Of a stretch of DNA of 64,000 bases, positions 1 to 8,705 are shown piece after piece. Within the stretch, counting starts at the first letter, position 1. Every line of letters starts with the position of its first letter. A program made the position numbers and the translations under genes. The DNA comes from Rugamonas aquatica (GTDB lineage Bacteria; Pseudomonadota; Gammaproteobacteria; Burkholderiales; Burkholderiaceae_D), in assembly GCF_009380215.1 (NCBI RefSeq), contig NZ_WHUG01000004.1, forward strand, positions 372,001 through 436,000, in the 5' to 3' direction. The notes below the pieces were generated by a model. That model was not told the origin of the DNA. It worked only from the letters and a program-made list of their open reading frames with translations, and ran no database searches.

Positions 1-375
1 CCATTTGCCTTCGGACATATAACGTCCGCGCACGTCCTGCTTGACGAAGATGTAGCCGCTGTTCTCGAAGTCCTGCGACGGTCCGATGTGTTCGGGGTAG
101 AAGTCGACGCCGTAGTGCAGCTCGCCGCCTGACTGCACGCCCGCGCTGTACGGCGTGCGCTGGATCAGGAAGGGATAGGTCTTGCCGGCATCCTTGGGCA
201 CGTAGACGGCGGTGAACAGGCGCACGCCGTCGCGCATCGGGATGCGGAATTCGTACTTGGTGTAGTGCTCGCGCAAGCTGTATTTCGGCGAGCCGCCGGC
301 ATCGGCGGCGCCGGCCTGGACGGTGAGGCAGCCCAGCATCAGGGCGAGGGCAAGTGCAGTAAGACGGGGTTTCAT
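1..375 (-). CDS. CocE/NonD-type hydrolase (S15 peptidase-like), N-terminal fragment
   Basis: Only the first 125 codons lie in the window; the gene runs off the left edge. The start at 375 gives a signal peptide (MKPRLTALALALMLGCLTVQ, then a cleavable AGAADA region), so the protein is probably periplasmic or secreted. The mature part begins with Y-E-F-R-I-P-M-R-D-G-V-R-L, the beta-hairpin opening typical of the X-Pro dipeptidyl-peptidase / cocaine esterase (CocE/NonD) family. It is followed by PFLIQRTPYSAG and IFVKQDVRGRYMSEGKW, both characteristic of that fold upstream of the nucleophile. The catalytic serine lies outside the window. The substrate is unknown; such enzymes are alpha/beta hydrolases acting on peptides, esters or beta-lactam precursors. 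The family assignment is fairly safe and the activity is not. Confidence 0.8.
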   Translation of the reverse strand, partial: MKPRLTALALALMLGCLTVQAGAADAGGSPKYSLREHYTKYEFRIPMRDGVRLFTAVYVPKDAGKTYPFLIQRTPYSAGVQSGGELHYGVDFYPEHIGPSQDFENSGYIFVKQDVRGRYMSEGKW

Positions 376-545
376 GAGTTCCTTGTTGAATGAAGAAGTC
401 AAAACCCGCCTAGTGTAATGCCAGTGGATAACTTTGACTGCGACAAATTTGCGCAGCGTTTATTTTTCCTTTGAAAACATCAACTTGGCATCAACGCCGC
501 TGCCTTGTTAACAGCCTTATCCACAGAATTTGTTAACAACCGCGC

Positions 546-1979
546 TTACAGCATCGGCAGCTTCAGGCTGTCGACCACCATGCGTATCAGGCGCAGGCGG
601 CCCGAGGTGTAGGGCGGGAAGAACAGCTTGATGAGCATCAGCGGCGAAGCGCGCAGCACCGCGCGTTCGTGCGAGAAAGCCTTGAAACCGTACTCGCCGT
701 GCGCGCTGCCCATACCGGAATTGTTGACGCCGCCAAATGGCAGATTGCCGTGCGCGAAATGCGCGACGCAGTGATTGACGCAGGCGCCACCGGAGCTGGT
801 CTGCTTGAGCACCTTGTCGATATTGGCCTGGCGCGTGCTCCACACATACAAGGCCAGCGGCTTGGGCGCGGCGTTGATGGCGGCGATCACCTGGTCCAGC
901 TCGCGGTATTCGATGATGGGCAGCAGCGGCCCGAAAATTTCCTCCGACAGGATGGCGGCGCCGGCCGGTATCTGTTCGATCAGCGTCGGCGCGATGTAGC
1001 ACTGCGCCTCATCGACTTCGCCGCCGGTATGCACGACGGCGCCGCGCTGCAGCGCGTCCGCCAGCAGGCCCGCCAGGCGTTGCGTGTGGCGCTGGTTGAC
1101 CACGCGCGTCAGGTCGGGGCTTTGCTTTTGCGCGGCCGCGTCGGCGCCGTAGCGCTGTTGCAGCACTGCGCGGCAGGCGGAGACGAACGCGGCCTTGACG
1201 CTGGCGTGCACATACACATGGTCGGGCGCCACGCAGGTCTGGCCGTTGTTGAGAAACTTCCCCCACATCAGCGTTTCCGCCGCCAGTTGCAGGTTGGCGG
1301 TTTCGTCGACGATGGTCGGCGATTTGCCGCCCAGTTCCAGCGTCACGCTGGCCAGGTGCTGGGCGGCGGCGGTCATCACCAGCTTGCCCACCGACGGCGA
1401 ACCGGTGAAGAAAATATGATCGAAGGGCAGCTGGAGCAGGGCGTGCGAGGTTGGTTGGCTGCCTTCGAACAGCGCCACTTCATCGGCCGGGAAAACGTCG
1501 GCGATGATGCGCGCCATCAGCGCCGACACGGCCGGCGTCATCTCCGACGGCTTGATGATGGCCGTGTTGCCGGCGGCCAGCGCCGACACCAGCGGGCCGA
1601 AGCACAAGCTCAGCGGATAATTCCACGGCGCGATGATCAGCACCCGTCCGCGCGGCTGGTACTGCACCGATGCATAGGTGCCGAGCATGGTGGTGGTGGG
1701 CCAGTGGCGGCGCGGCTTCATCCAGCGCTTGAGCGCGCCCAGCACCTGGCGGATTTCCTCCATCACCGGCAGGAATTCGGACGCTTCGACCTCGGCCGGG
1801 GACTTGCGGTAGTCGCTCTCGAAGGCGGCATAGAACGCTTCGCGCTGCGCCATCAGCGCGTCGCGCAGGCGCTTGACGCGGGCGATGCGCTCGGCGGCGG
1901 CCGATGCGCGCCAGCGCAGCGCGGTGGCCTGCTGGGCGTCGAAAGCCGCTTTGATCTGCTGCACGTCCGCTTCGTTCAT
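546..1979 (-). CDS. Aldehyde dehydrogenase family protein (coniferyl-aldehyde-dehydrogenase-like)
   Basis: A 477-residue class-3-type NAD(P)-dependent aldehyde dehydrogenase. Visible motifs are PWNYP (about 118-122), the nucleotide-binding FTGSPSVGK (191-199), the general base Glu215 in LELGGKS and the catalytic Cys249 in NNGQTC. The C-terminal 30 residues are hydrophobic and basic, as in fatty-aldehyde and coniferyl-aldehyde dehydrogenases, suggesting membrane association and a lipophilic or aromatic aldehyde substrate. Length and motifs are complete. It is transcribed alone on the minus strand, with about 70 bases between it and the LysR gene upstream (2053-2958), which could share its promoter region. 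Coniferyl aldehyde is the closest family label I recognise, but substrate specificity cannot be read from sequence. Confidence 0.88.
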   Translation of the reverse strand: MNEADVQQIKAAFDAQQATALRWRASAAAERIARVKRLRDALMAQREAFYAAFESDYRKSPAEVEASEFLPVMEEIRQVLGALKRWMKPRRHWPTTTMLGTYASVQYQPRGRVLIIAPWNYPLSLCFGPLVSALAAGNTAIIKPSEMTPAVSALMARIIADVFPADEVALFEGSQPTSHALLQLPFDHIFFTGSPSVGKLVMTAAAQHLASVTLELGGKSPTIVDETANLQLAAETLMWGKFLNNGQTCVAPDHVYVHASVKAAFVSACRAVLQQRYGADAAAQKQSPDLTRVVNQRHTQRLAGLLADALQRGAVVHTGGEVDEAQCYIAPTLIEQIPAGAAILSEEIFGPLLPIIEYRELDQVIAAINAAPKPLALYVWSTRQANIDKVLKQTSSGGACVNHCVAHFAHGNLPFGGVNNSGMGSAHGEYGFKAFSHERAVLRASPLMLIKLFFPPYTSGRLRLIRMVVDSLKLPML

Positions 1980-2052
1980 GGCTGCCGTCTCCGATGTTGT
2001 CTATGTTGGAGGATCATTATTGCTGCTATTTTTGCAGCAAGCAAGTGCTTGA

Positions 2053-2958
2053 TTAGTGGCTTTGATCGGGGGCGATGCTGTCGATCAGCGCGCGGCATAC
2101 GGCCGACATGCGCCGGTGCGGCGCGTAGATCAGCGAAAACGGCCGGCTGCGGCCGCGCAGCTCAGGCAGCAGCTCGACCAGCTGGCCGTTGGCCAGCCTT
2201 TCCTCGGCCACGAAGCGGTAGGTCTGGCACACGCCCAGCCCCTGTTGCGCCAGCGACACCACGCCCAGCACATCGTCGGCCACCCGCATGCGCGGCGGCG
2301 CCGGCCAGTCGACATCTTGGCCGTCCACGCGCAGCAGCCACGGCGCCTGCCGGCCGGTGCTGGGCAGTGTGAAGGGCAGGCAGGCGTGGCCGGCCAGCTC
2401 GTCCAGATTGCGCGGCGTGCCGGCGCGGCGCAGATAGTCCGGCGCGGCCACCAGGCACAGCGCCGCGTCCTCCAGCCGCCGCGCGACCAGGCCGCTGTCG
2501 GCCAGTTCGCCCAGGCGTATCGCCATGTCGTAGCCCTCGTCGACCAGATCGACGTTGCGGTTGGCGATGCTCAGCTCGACCACGACCTTGGGATGGCGCT
2601 CCATGAATGGCCTGAGCAATTGCGGCAGCCGGTAGTGGCCGTAGGTGGTAGGCGCGCTCAGGCGCACCGTGCCGGACAGCTCGCCGCCCTGGCCCTGGAT
2701 CGCGCGCTCGGCGTCGGCGATCAGGCCGAAGGCGCTGCGGGCTTGCTCCAGGTAGAGCCGGCCCGCCTCGGTCACGCTCAGTCGGCGCGTGGTGCGCCGC
2801 ATCAGTTGCACGCCGAGCCGCGCTTCCAGCCGGGCCACGGCGCGGCTCAGCACGGACGGCGTGGTGCCCAGCGTCACCGCCGCCGCGCTGATCGTGCCCT
2901 TGTCGACGATGGTGACGAAGGCCTCCACATCGGCCATATGATCGAATTGCCTGCCCAT
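2053..2958 (-). CDS. LysR family transcriptional regulator
   Basis: 301 residues. An N-terminal winged helix-turn-helix (about residues 6-65, with AAAVTLGTTPSVLSRAVARLE as the recognition region) is followed by the two-lobed LysR co-inducer domain (about 90-295). It is divergent from the DJ-1-like gene at 3061. The 102-base intergenic region is the natural place for its operator, so that gene is the likely target. The subfamily resembles the CrgA/DsdC-type regulators common in Oxalobacteraceae (RMRVADDVLGVVSLAQQGLGVCQTY). The ligand is unknown. The start at 2958 places the first helix at the usual distance from the N-terminus; an upstream alternative in another frame is a shadow. Confidence 0.92.
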   Translation of the reverse strand: MGRQFDHMADVEAFVTIVDKGTISAAAVTLGTTPSVLSRAVARLEARLGVQLMRRTTRRLSVTEAGRLYLEQARSAFGLIADAERAIQGQGGELSGTVRLSAPTTYGHYRLPQLLRPFMERHPKVVVELSIANRNVDLVDEGYDMAIRLGELADSGLVARRLEDAALCLVAAPDYLRRAGTPRNLDELAGHACLPFTLPSTGRQAPWLLRVDGQDVDWPAPPRMRVADDVLGVVSLAQQGLGVCQTYRFVAEERLANGQLVELLPELRGRSRPFSLIYAPHRRMSAVCRALIDSIAPDQSH

Positions 2959-3060
2959 TCATGCCTTTCAAGAACAAATGATTTGGTGGTGCGCATATTT
3001 ACACACTTTACAGGCATCAATAAAGTGGCGCCACTACCCCACACCCACAGGAGCATCGCC

Positions 3061-3906
3061 ATGAACACCACCATCCTCAAAGCCGCTGCCGGTACCGTGC
3101 TCGGCCTGGCAGCCGTCGCCGCCAACGCCGCCAACGTGCTGGTCGTACTGTCCGACGAATCGCAGCTGGCGCTGCGCGACCAGCGCAGCTTCAGCACCGG
3201 TTTCTATGCCAACGAATTGATGCAGCCGGTCAAAAAGCTGCTGGACGCGGGCCACACGCTGACCTTCGCCACCCCGCTCGGCAAGGCGCCGACGCTGGAC
3301 CGCAGCTCGCTCGACAAAATGTACTTCGGCAATGACGAAGCCAGCATGCGCCAGCACGTCGAATTGCTGGACAAGCTGCAGCTGACGTCGGCCGAGCATT
3401 CGCCGGTGGTCAGCCTGGCGCGCGTCGAGCAGAACGGCTACGGCCATTACGACGCCGTCTACATCCCCGGCGGCCACGCGCCGATGCAGGATTTGCTGCA
3501 CAGCGCGCCGCTGGGCCGCCTGCTGCGCGACTTCCACGCCAGCGCCAAGCCGACCGCGCTGGTGTGCCACGGCCCGATCGCCTTGCTGTCGGCGCTGGAG
3601 CAGCCGGCCCGCTACACCGCCACGCTGGAGCAGGGCGCGCATGCCGCCAAGGCGCCGGCCTGGATCTACGCCGGCTACAAGATGACGGTCTTCAGCAATG
3701 CCGAAGAGGATGCTTCCAAAGGGATGTTGAACGGCGGCGCGATGAAATTCTGGCCGCAGGACGCGCTGCAAAAAGCTGGCGGCTCCTTCAGCAGCGCCGC
3801 CAGCTGGCAGACCTGGGTGGTGGCCGACCGCGAGCTGATCACCGGCCAGAATCCGGCCTCGGCCAGCGCCGTCGCCGACCAGCTGCTGGCGCGTCTGAAG
3901 CGCTGA
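3061..3906 (+). CDS. Exported DJ-1/PfpI-type (class I glutamine amidotransferase-like) protein
   Basis: 281 residues with an N-terminal signal peptide (about 1-23, MNTTILKAAAGTVLGLAAVA then ANA), so unusually for the family it is predicted to be exported. The core carries the DJ-1/PfpI signature: YDAVYIPGGHAPMQDL (about 130-145) and the nucleophile elbow ALVCHGP with Cys169-His170. DJ-1 relatives include glyoxalase III/deglycase, chaperone and peptidase members; the Cys-His elbow supports catalysis but does not say which. The start codon at 3061 is preceded by CCACAGGAGCATCGCC, with an AGGAG about 8 bases upstream. It is divergent from the LysR gene at 2053-2958, which probably controls it. 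Confidence 0.85.
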   Translation: MNTTILKAAAGTVLGLAAVAANAANVLVVLSDESQLALRDQRSFSTGFYANELMQPVKKLLDAGHTLTFATPLGKAPTLDRSSLDKMYFGNDEASMRQHVELLDKLQLTSAEHSPVVSLARVEQNGYGHYDAVYIPGGHAPMQDLLHSAPLGRLLRDFHASAKPTALVCHGPIALLSALEQPARYTATLEQGAHAAKAPAWIYAGYKMTVFSNAEEDASKGMLNGGAMKFWPQDALQKAGGSFSSAASWQTWVVADRELITGQNPASASAVADQLLARLKR

Positions 3907-3912
3907 TCCCGC

Positions 3913-4641
3913 TCAGTTGGGGCGGAAGCGGTCGACGATGGCCTGGATCTCGCCGCGCCGCTTCAGCGCCTGGATCGCCCGGTCCAGCGCCGGCAGCGCC
4001 AGCTTGCCGCGCGGCGGCAACGCGCAATAGGTGTCGAAGGCCGACACCTTGTAGGCCACCGGATTGAGCAGGGCCCGCTCCGGATGGATCTTGCGCTGAT
4101 AATCGAAATACAGCGAGTTGGTCAACATGTAGCGGAAGCGCTTGCGCAGTAGCTTGGACAGGTTGAAGTCGTCGCTGATGGCGTCGTCGCGGGCGAACTC
4201 ATCGCCCAGTGGAACTTCCAGGTGCGCGTAGCGGTAGCCGAGGATGGTGCCGATGCGTTGCCGGCGCAGCTCGGCCACGCCGCGCACTGCCGCCGTATCG
4301 AGGCGGGTGGCGACGATCTCGTTGTTGGTGAAGATGGCGTCCGACCACAGCCAGTCTTTGCCGTCCAGCCATTCCGGCCGCAGGTCGCACAGGATGTCGG
4401 CCTGGCCGTTGGCCAGCGGCGCCTCCACCCGCTTGCGCGGCACGTTCAGATAGCGCGGCGTCATGCGCAGCTCGCGCGCCAGCGCGTCGCCGAATTCCTT
4501 GAGTAGTCCGCCCACCAGCACGCCATCACGGAAATCCGTCATCGGCATCGCGCTTCCGGTGGACACCACGTAGACCAGCTCATCTGCGCGACCAGGCATG
4601 GCCAGCATCAAGCTGGCGAAAAAAATAAGAATAAACCTCAT
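3913..4641 (-). CDS. Periplasmic substrate-binding protein (SBP_bac_3-like), orphan
   Basis: 242 residues. The signal peptide MRFILIFFASLMLAMPGRA is followed by a family-3 solute-binding fold: DELVYVVSTGSAMP at the start of lobe 1, GLLKEFGDALARELRM, and a late region ending in RRGEIQAIVDRFRPN, as in amino-acid-binding proteins. No permease or ATPase lies nearby, so it may be a stand-alone sensor or scavenging protein; such orphans are frequent in this bacterial family. It is convergent with the DJ-1-like gene (6-base gap). Two similar orphan binding proteins occur in this window (30851-31630 and 50365-51141). The ligand is not predictable. Confidence 0.82.
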   Translation of the reverse strand: MRFILIFFASLMLAMPGRADELVYVVSTGSAMPMTDFRDGVLVGGLLKEFGDALARELRMTPRYLNVPRKRVEAPLANGQADILCDLRPEWLDGKDWLWSDAIFTNNEIVATRLDTAAVRGVAELRRQRIGTILGYRYAHLEVPLGDEFARDDAISDDFNLSKLLRKRFRYMLTNSLYFDYQRKIHPERALLNPVAYKVSAFDTYCALPPRGKLALPALDRAIQALKRRGEIQAIVDRFRPN

Positions 4642-4727
4642 TCGGCTATCATACCTGCAGTGGCAACGGACGCCACCGGCCTGTGCGAAAATGCCTCATC
4701 GGCGCGGCTGCGCCTTGGGGATTGAAC

Positions 4728-5363
4728 ATGGACGACCGCTATTTCTACCAACCCGCGCTGGGCCACGGCCTGCCGCACGACCCCTTCAACGCCATCGTCG
4801 GGCCGCGTCCGATCGGCTGGATATCCTCGCGCGGCGCGGACGGCAGCCTCAACCTCGCGCCCTACAGTTTCTTCAACGCGTTCAACTACACGCCGCCGCT
4901 GATCGGCTTCTCCAGCCAGGGCCGCAAGGATACGCTGCGCAACATCGAGCAGACCGGCGAGTTCGTATGGAACCTGGCCACGCGCCCGCTGGCCGAGGCC
5001 ATGAACGCCAGTTGCGCGCCGGCGCCGCCGGAGGTGGATGAGTTCGTGCTGGCCGGGCTGACGCCGACGCCTTCGCGCCTCATCGATGTGCCGCGTGTGG
5101 CGGAGAGCCCGGTTGCCTTCGAATGCCGGTGCAGCCAGATCATCCGTCTGAACAACGCGGCCGGCGAGCCGACCGACGGCTGGCTAATCATGGGGGAGGT
5201 AGTGGGCGTGCACATCGCGCAGACGCTGCTGCGCGATGGCGTGTACGACACGGCGGGCTCGCAAACCATCTTGCGTGGCGGCGGCCCGGCCGATTACTTC
5301 GAGATCAACCGGGACAGCCTGTTCCGCATGAAGCGGCCCGACTATCCAAAGATGGATCAGTAG
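4728..5363 (+). CDS. Flavin reductase family protein (FMN-binding split-barrel)
   Basis: 211 residues from the ATG at 4728; a longer GTG start at 4683 is possible but adds a non-conserved leader. The family pattern is clear: DPFNAIVGPRPIGWISSRGADGSLNLAPYSFFNAFNYTPPLIGFSS is the FMN-binding N-terminal half of the DIM6/NTAB flavin reductase fold. The C-terminal half follows with FECRCSQIIRL, WLIMGEVVGVHI and YFEINRDSLFRMKRPDY. The probable role is NAD(P)H-dependent flavin reduction supplying a monooxygenase, or a related flavoprotein activity. It is convergent with the asparaginase gene and overlaps its 3' end by 7 bases. No partner oxygenase is visible in the window. Confidence 0.87.
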   Translation: MDDRYFYQPALGHGLPHDPFNAIVGPRPIGWISSRGADGSLNLAPYSFFNAFNYTPPLIGFSSQGRKDTLRNIEQTGEFVWNLATRPLAEAMNASCAPAPPEVDEFVLAGLTPTPSRLIDVPRVAESPVAFECRCSQIIRLNNAAGEPTDGWLIMGEVVGVHIAQTLLRDGVYDTAGSQTILRGGGPADYFEINRDSLFRMKRPDYPKMDQ

Positions 5364-6445
5364 GTGTAGAACATGCGCTGGATGTCCTTGCTGTCGCTGG
5401 TCTTGGTCAGGGCCAGCATCAGCAGGATGCGCGCTTTTTGCGGGTTCAGCGTATCGGAAACGACGAAGTCCAGCTCGTCGTCATTGGCCTCGCCGTTGCG
5501 CGCCACGATGCCCTGGCCGACGCGGGCCGAACGCACGATCAGCACGCCTTGCTTGCGGGCTGCCGTCAGCGATGGCAGCACCTTGGCGGCCAGGCTGCCG
5601 TCGCCGACGCCGGCGTGGATGATGCCCTTGGCGCCAGCTGCCACCAGCGCGTTCAGCGCCACCGGATTGACGTTGGCGTAGCCGTAGACGATGTCGACCT
5701 GCGGCAGCGCGTCGAGCTTGCTGATGTCAAACTCGGTGTCGACCGTGTGCTTGCGGGTCGACGCGTGGTAGAAGTAAGGCTTGTTGCCCTGGAAGTAGCC
5801 CAGCATGCCCAGCTCCGGGGTCTTGAAGCTGTCCGGGGTCGAGGTGTTGGTCTTGGTGACATCGCGGGCGCCGTGGATCTGGTCGTTCATCGCCACCAGC
5901 ACGCCTTTGCCGACGGCTTCCTGGCTGGCCGCCAGCAGTACCGCGTTGTACAGGTTGATCGGGCCGTCGGCCGACAGCGCGGTGCCCGGACGCATCGCGC
6001 CCACCAGCACGACCGGCTTGCGGCTCTTGACCACCAGGTCCAGGAAGTAGGCGGTTTCTTCCAGCGTATCGGTGCCGTGGGTGATGACGATGCCGTCCAC
6101 GTCGGACTGGGCCAGCAGCGTGTTGACGCGCTTGGCCAGCGTCAGCCAGTGCTCGTTGCTCATGTTTTCGCTGGCGATCTGGAACACTTGCTCGCCTTTG
6201 ACCTGGGCCACCTTGGCCAGTTCCGGCACGGCCGCGATCAGGCGATCGACGCCGACCGTGGCGGCGGTGTAGCCGACCGTGGTGGTGCTGGTGGCGCCGC
6301 TGCCGGCGATGGTGCCGCCGGTGGCGAGGATGGTCACATGAGCCAGCGGGGCGGCGGCTTTTTCAGCTGCCCCAGCATAGGCGCTGAGCACCATTGCACA
6401 GGCTAATAATGCTTTGAGGAACCGTGCGGGTGTTGGGCTGGTCAT
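5357..6445 (-). CDS. Type II L-asparaginase, exported
   Basis: 362 residues from the ATG at 6445, which has GGAGATCAC directly upstream. The signal peptide (MTSPTPARFLKALLACAMVL then SAYAGAAEK) predicts periplasmic location, as for high-affinity type II asparaginases. Both active-site signatures are present: ILATGGTIAGSG near the N-terminus of the mature protein (nucleophilic Thr) and GIVITHGTDTLEETAYFLDL (Thr-Asp pair). VLVGAMRPGTALSADGPINL and the C-terminal half complete the fold. It hydrolyses L-asparagine (possibly also glutamine) to aspartate and ammonia. A longer frame start at 6505 is not supported by a ribosome site. It ends overlapping the flavin reductase gene tail-to-tail. Confidence 0.93.
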   Translation of the reverse strand: MTSPTPARFLKALLACAMVLSAYAGAAEKAAAPLAHVTILATGGTIAGSGATSTTTVGYTAATVGVDRLIAAVPELAKVAQVKGEQVFQIASENMSNEHWLTLAKRVNTLLAQSDVDGIVITHGTDTLEETAYFLDLVVKSRKPVVLVGAMRPGTALSADGPINLYNAVLLAASQEAVGKGVLVAMNDQIHGARDVTKTNTSTPDSFKTPELGMLGYFQGNKPYFYHASTRKHTVDTEFDISKLDALPQVDIVYGYANVNPVALNALVAAGAKGIIHAGVGDGSLAAKVLPSLTAARKQGVLIVRSARVGQGIVARNGEANDDELDFVVSDTLNPQKARILLMLALTKTSDSKDIQRMFYTY

Positions 6446-6473
6446 GTGATCTCCTGATCTGGTTATAAAGCTT

Positions 6474-6502
6474 GAGATAGTAACAAATCCACTGGCTGTC
6501 AA
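6474..6502 (-). promoter_or_regulatory. Putative sigma70 promoter of the asparaginase gene
   Basis: On the minus strand a perfect -35 TTGACA (6497-6502) is followed after 17 bases by TATCTC (6474-6479), about 30 bases upstream of the asparaginase ATG. The -35 is ideal and the -10 only fair. Confidence 0.45.
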
Positions 6503-6590
6503 CAACGCAGGCCGTTGCCGCGTTATGGATGGCGTGAGATGATGTTTACGTAGATAATTGCTGTAAGAAAATTATAAAAGAGAAAATATT

Positions 6591-6938
6591 ATGAATTATG
6601 CTAACACCACGCGCAGGGTCGCGGTGCTGGCGCTGATGGCCGTGTTGGCTGCCTGCGGCAAGAGTGCGGCGGAAAAGCGGCAGGAAGAAGCTGCGACGCT
6701 GACCAGTTTGGGCGAGAAATATGTGAAGGAAAAGGTGCGCGAGCCGGCTTCGGCGATCTTCCGCAACCAGGTGGTCGGCAAGGGCGGCGCCACCTGCGGC
6801 GAGTTCAATGCCAAGGATGCGTTCGGCGCCTACATCGGCTATCAGCGCTACATTTCGGTGGCGCGCGACCTGACCTTGCTGGCGCAGGATGTTTCGCCGG
6901 CCGAGTTCGAACAAAACTGGAACCAGCTCTGCCGCTAG
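6591..6938 (+). CDS. Small putative lipoprotein
   Basis: 115 residues. The N-terminus is basic and hydrophobic and ends in the lipobox LAAC (Cys about 22), so it should be lipid-modified and anchored in the envelope. The rest has no family I recognise. It contains the stretch VREPASAIFRNQVVGKGGATCGEFNAKDAFGAYIGYQRYI, which resembles the short secreted or lipo-domain seen in many proteobacterial hypothetical proteins (a phenylalanine/glycine region around one Cys). The start has AAGAGAAAAT upstream in an AT-rich leader. It stands alone between the asparaginase gene and the thioredoxin-reductase-like gene. Function unknown. Confidence 0.75.
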   Translation: MNYANTTRRVAVLALMAVLAACGKSAAEKRQEEAATLTSLGEKYVKEKVREPASAIFRNQVVGKGGATCGEFNAKDAFGAYIGYQRYISVARDLTLLAQDVSPAEFEQNWNQLCR

Positions 6939-7004
6939 CCCCGCCTGCCGGTTCGTCCGATTAGCGCTATCATGGCCGGATACTGACTGACCACAGGCTT
7001 GAGC

Positions 7005-8693
7005 ATGGAAACAAGAACCGCGGGAGGCAAGGGCGCGCTCCCCGAAGCTGCATCGACCGACATCGGCAACCGCCGCCACCAGATCATGCCGACGCTGAGC
7101 GAAGCCGAGTTCGAGCTGCTCAGCCGCTACGGCGAACGCCGCCACTTCAAGGCCGGCGACATCCTGTTCCGCCAGGGCGACCGCCACATCTCCATGTACG
7201 TGAACCTGAGCGGCTCGATGGAGATCGAGCGCGCCTCGGCGCTGGGCACCGTCATCCTCGGCACCCACGGCCCCGGCATGTTCACCGGCGAGATCGGCAC
7301 GCTGGCCGGCCGCGCGGCGGTGGCCACCGGGCGCGTCGTCACCGACAGCGAAATGATCGTCATCAGCGAAGAGTCCCTGCGCACGCTGGTGATCTCCGAA
7401 GCGGCGCTGAGCGAAACCATCATGCGCGCCCACATCCTGCGGCGCGTGGCCTACATGCAGGACCACACCGGTGGCGTGGTGGTGTTCGGCGCCCGCCATT
7501 CGCAGGCCACGCTGGTGCTGCGCCACTTCCTGACCCGCAACGGCCAGCCCACCGCCTACTTCGACACCGAACTGCACGACGAAACGGCGGCGCTGATGGA
7601 GCGCTTCGGCGTCACCACGGCCGATATTCCGGCCATCGTCACGCCGTCCGGCGAGGTGCTGCGCCAGCCGACGCTGCGCCAGGTGGCCGACAGCATCGGC
7701 CTGAGCTCGGACAATATCGACGGCCGCACCTTCGACCTGGTGGTGGTTGGCGCCGGCCCGGCCGGACTGGCGGCCGCCGTGTACGCGGCGTCCGAAGGCT
7801 TGAGCGTGGCGGTGCTGGATTCGAAGGCGCCGGGCGGCCAGGCCGGCTCCAGCTCCAAGATCGAAAACTATTTCGGCTTCCCGACCGGCGTGTCCGGTCA
7901 GGCGCTGGCGGGACGCGGGCTGTCGCAGGCGCGCAAGTTCGGCGCCGAGGTGGCGGTGCCGGTGCGCGTCAGCGCCGTCAACTGCGAAGGGCCGGATTTC
8001 GAAATCGCCATCGACAGCGGCGAGCGGCTGCGGGCGCGCTCCATCGTCGTCGCCACCGGCGCGCGCTACCGCAAGCCGGACTTGCCGGGGCTGGAGCGCT
8101 TCGAAGGCCGGGGCGTCTACTACAGCGCGTCCTTCATGGAAGCGACCTTCTGCGCCAACGAGGAAGTGGTGATCGTCGGCGGCGGCAATTCGGCCGGGCA
8201 GGCGGCGGTGTTCCTGGCCGCGCATGCCAAGCATGTGCATATCGTGGTGCGCGCCGACGGCCTGGCCGCCAGCATGTCGCGCTACCTGATCCAGCGCATC
8301 GAGGCGGCGCCCAACATCACGCTGCATACGCGCAAGCAGATCGTCGAACTGCAGGGTGAGGACAAGCTGGAACACATCAGCTGGCAGGCGGCCGGCGGCG
8401 AGGTGAGAACCGCGCCGGCGCGGCACCTGTTCCTGTTCCTCGGCGCGGAGCCGAACACCGCATGGCTGGGCGACTGCGTGGCGCTGGACGAGCAGCATTT
8501 CGTGCTGACCGGGCAGCAGGTTCCCGCGCAGGCGTGGCCGCTGGAGCGCAGCCCGCACTTCCTGGAAACCAGCCGTCCGCGCATCTTCGCCGTCGGCGAT
8601 GTGCGCAGCGGTTCGGTCAAGCGGGTGGCGGCTGCGGTGGGCGAAGGCTCGGCGGCGGTGCAGTCGCTGCACCAGGTGCTGGCCAGCGACTAG
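7005..8693 (+). CDS. cNMP-binding domain / thioredoxin-reductase-like FAD oxidoreductase fusion
   Basis: 562 residues from the ATG at 7005 (a TTG two codons earlier is also possible). Three parts can be seen. First is a Crp-type cyclic-nucleotide-binding beta-roll (about 35-150; GDILFRQGD, LSGSMEIE, GEIGTLAGRAAVATGRV). Second is a thioredoxin/glutaredoxin-like linker domain (about 155-232) without a CxxC. Third is a thioredoxin-reductase-type flavoprotein with the FAD motif GAGPAGLAAA (249-258), VVATGARYRKPDLPG, the NADPH motif IVGGGNSAGQAA and the C-terminal IFAVGDVRSGSVKRVAAAVGEG. At the place where classical reductases have the redox CxxC there is only one cysteine (EATFCANEEV), so it cannot reduce thioredoxin in the usual way. 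This fusion recurs in proteobacteria and actinobacteria. Electron acceptor unknown. Confidence 0.88.
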   Translation: METRTAGGKGALPEAASTDIGNRRHQIMPTLSEAEFELLSRYGERRHFKAGDILFRQGDRHISMYVNLSGSMEIERASALGTVILGTHGPGMFTGEIGTLAGRAAVATGRVVTDSEMIVISEESLRTLVISEAALSETIMRAHILRRVAYMQDHTGGVVVFGARHSQATLVLRHFLTRNGQPTAYFDTELHDETAALMERFGVTTADIPAIVTPSGEVLRQPTLRQVADSIGLSSDNIDGRTFDLVVVGAGPAGLAAAVYAASEGLSVAVLDSKAPGGQAGSSSKIENYFGFPTGVSGQALAGRGLSQARKFGAEVAVPVRVSAVNCEGPDFEIAIDSGERLRARSIVVATGARYRKPDLPGLERFEGRGVYYSASFMEATFCANEEVVIVGGGNSAGQAAVFLAAHAKHVHIVVRADGLAASMSRYLIQRIEAAPNITLHTRKQIVELQGEDKLEHISWQAAGGEVRTAPARHLFLFLGAEPNTAWLGDCVALDEQHFVLTGQQVPAQAWPLERSPHFLETSRPRIFAVGDVRSGSVKRVAAAVGEGSAAVQSLHQVLASD

Positions 8694-8705
8694 CCTTCCG
8701 CCGCC

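Noticed and set aside
669-2372. Long open frame (567 codons) antisense to the aldehyde dehydrogenase gene
   Set aside because: High-GC antisense shadow with low-complexity Arg/His/Gly content and no domain; the opposite strand carries a complete enzyme.
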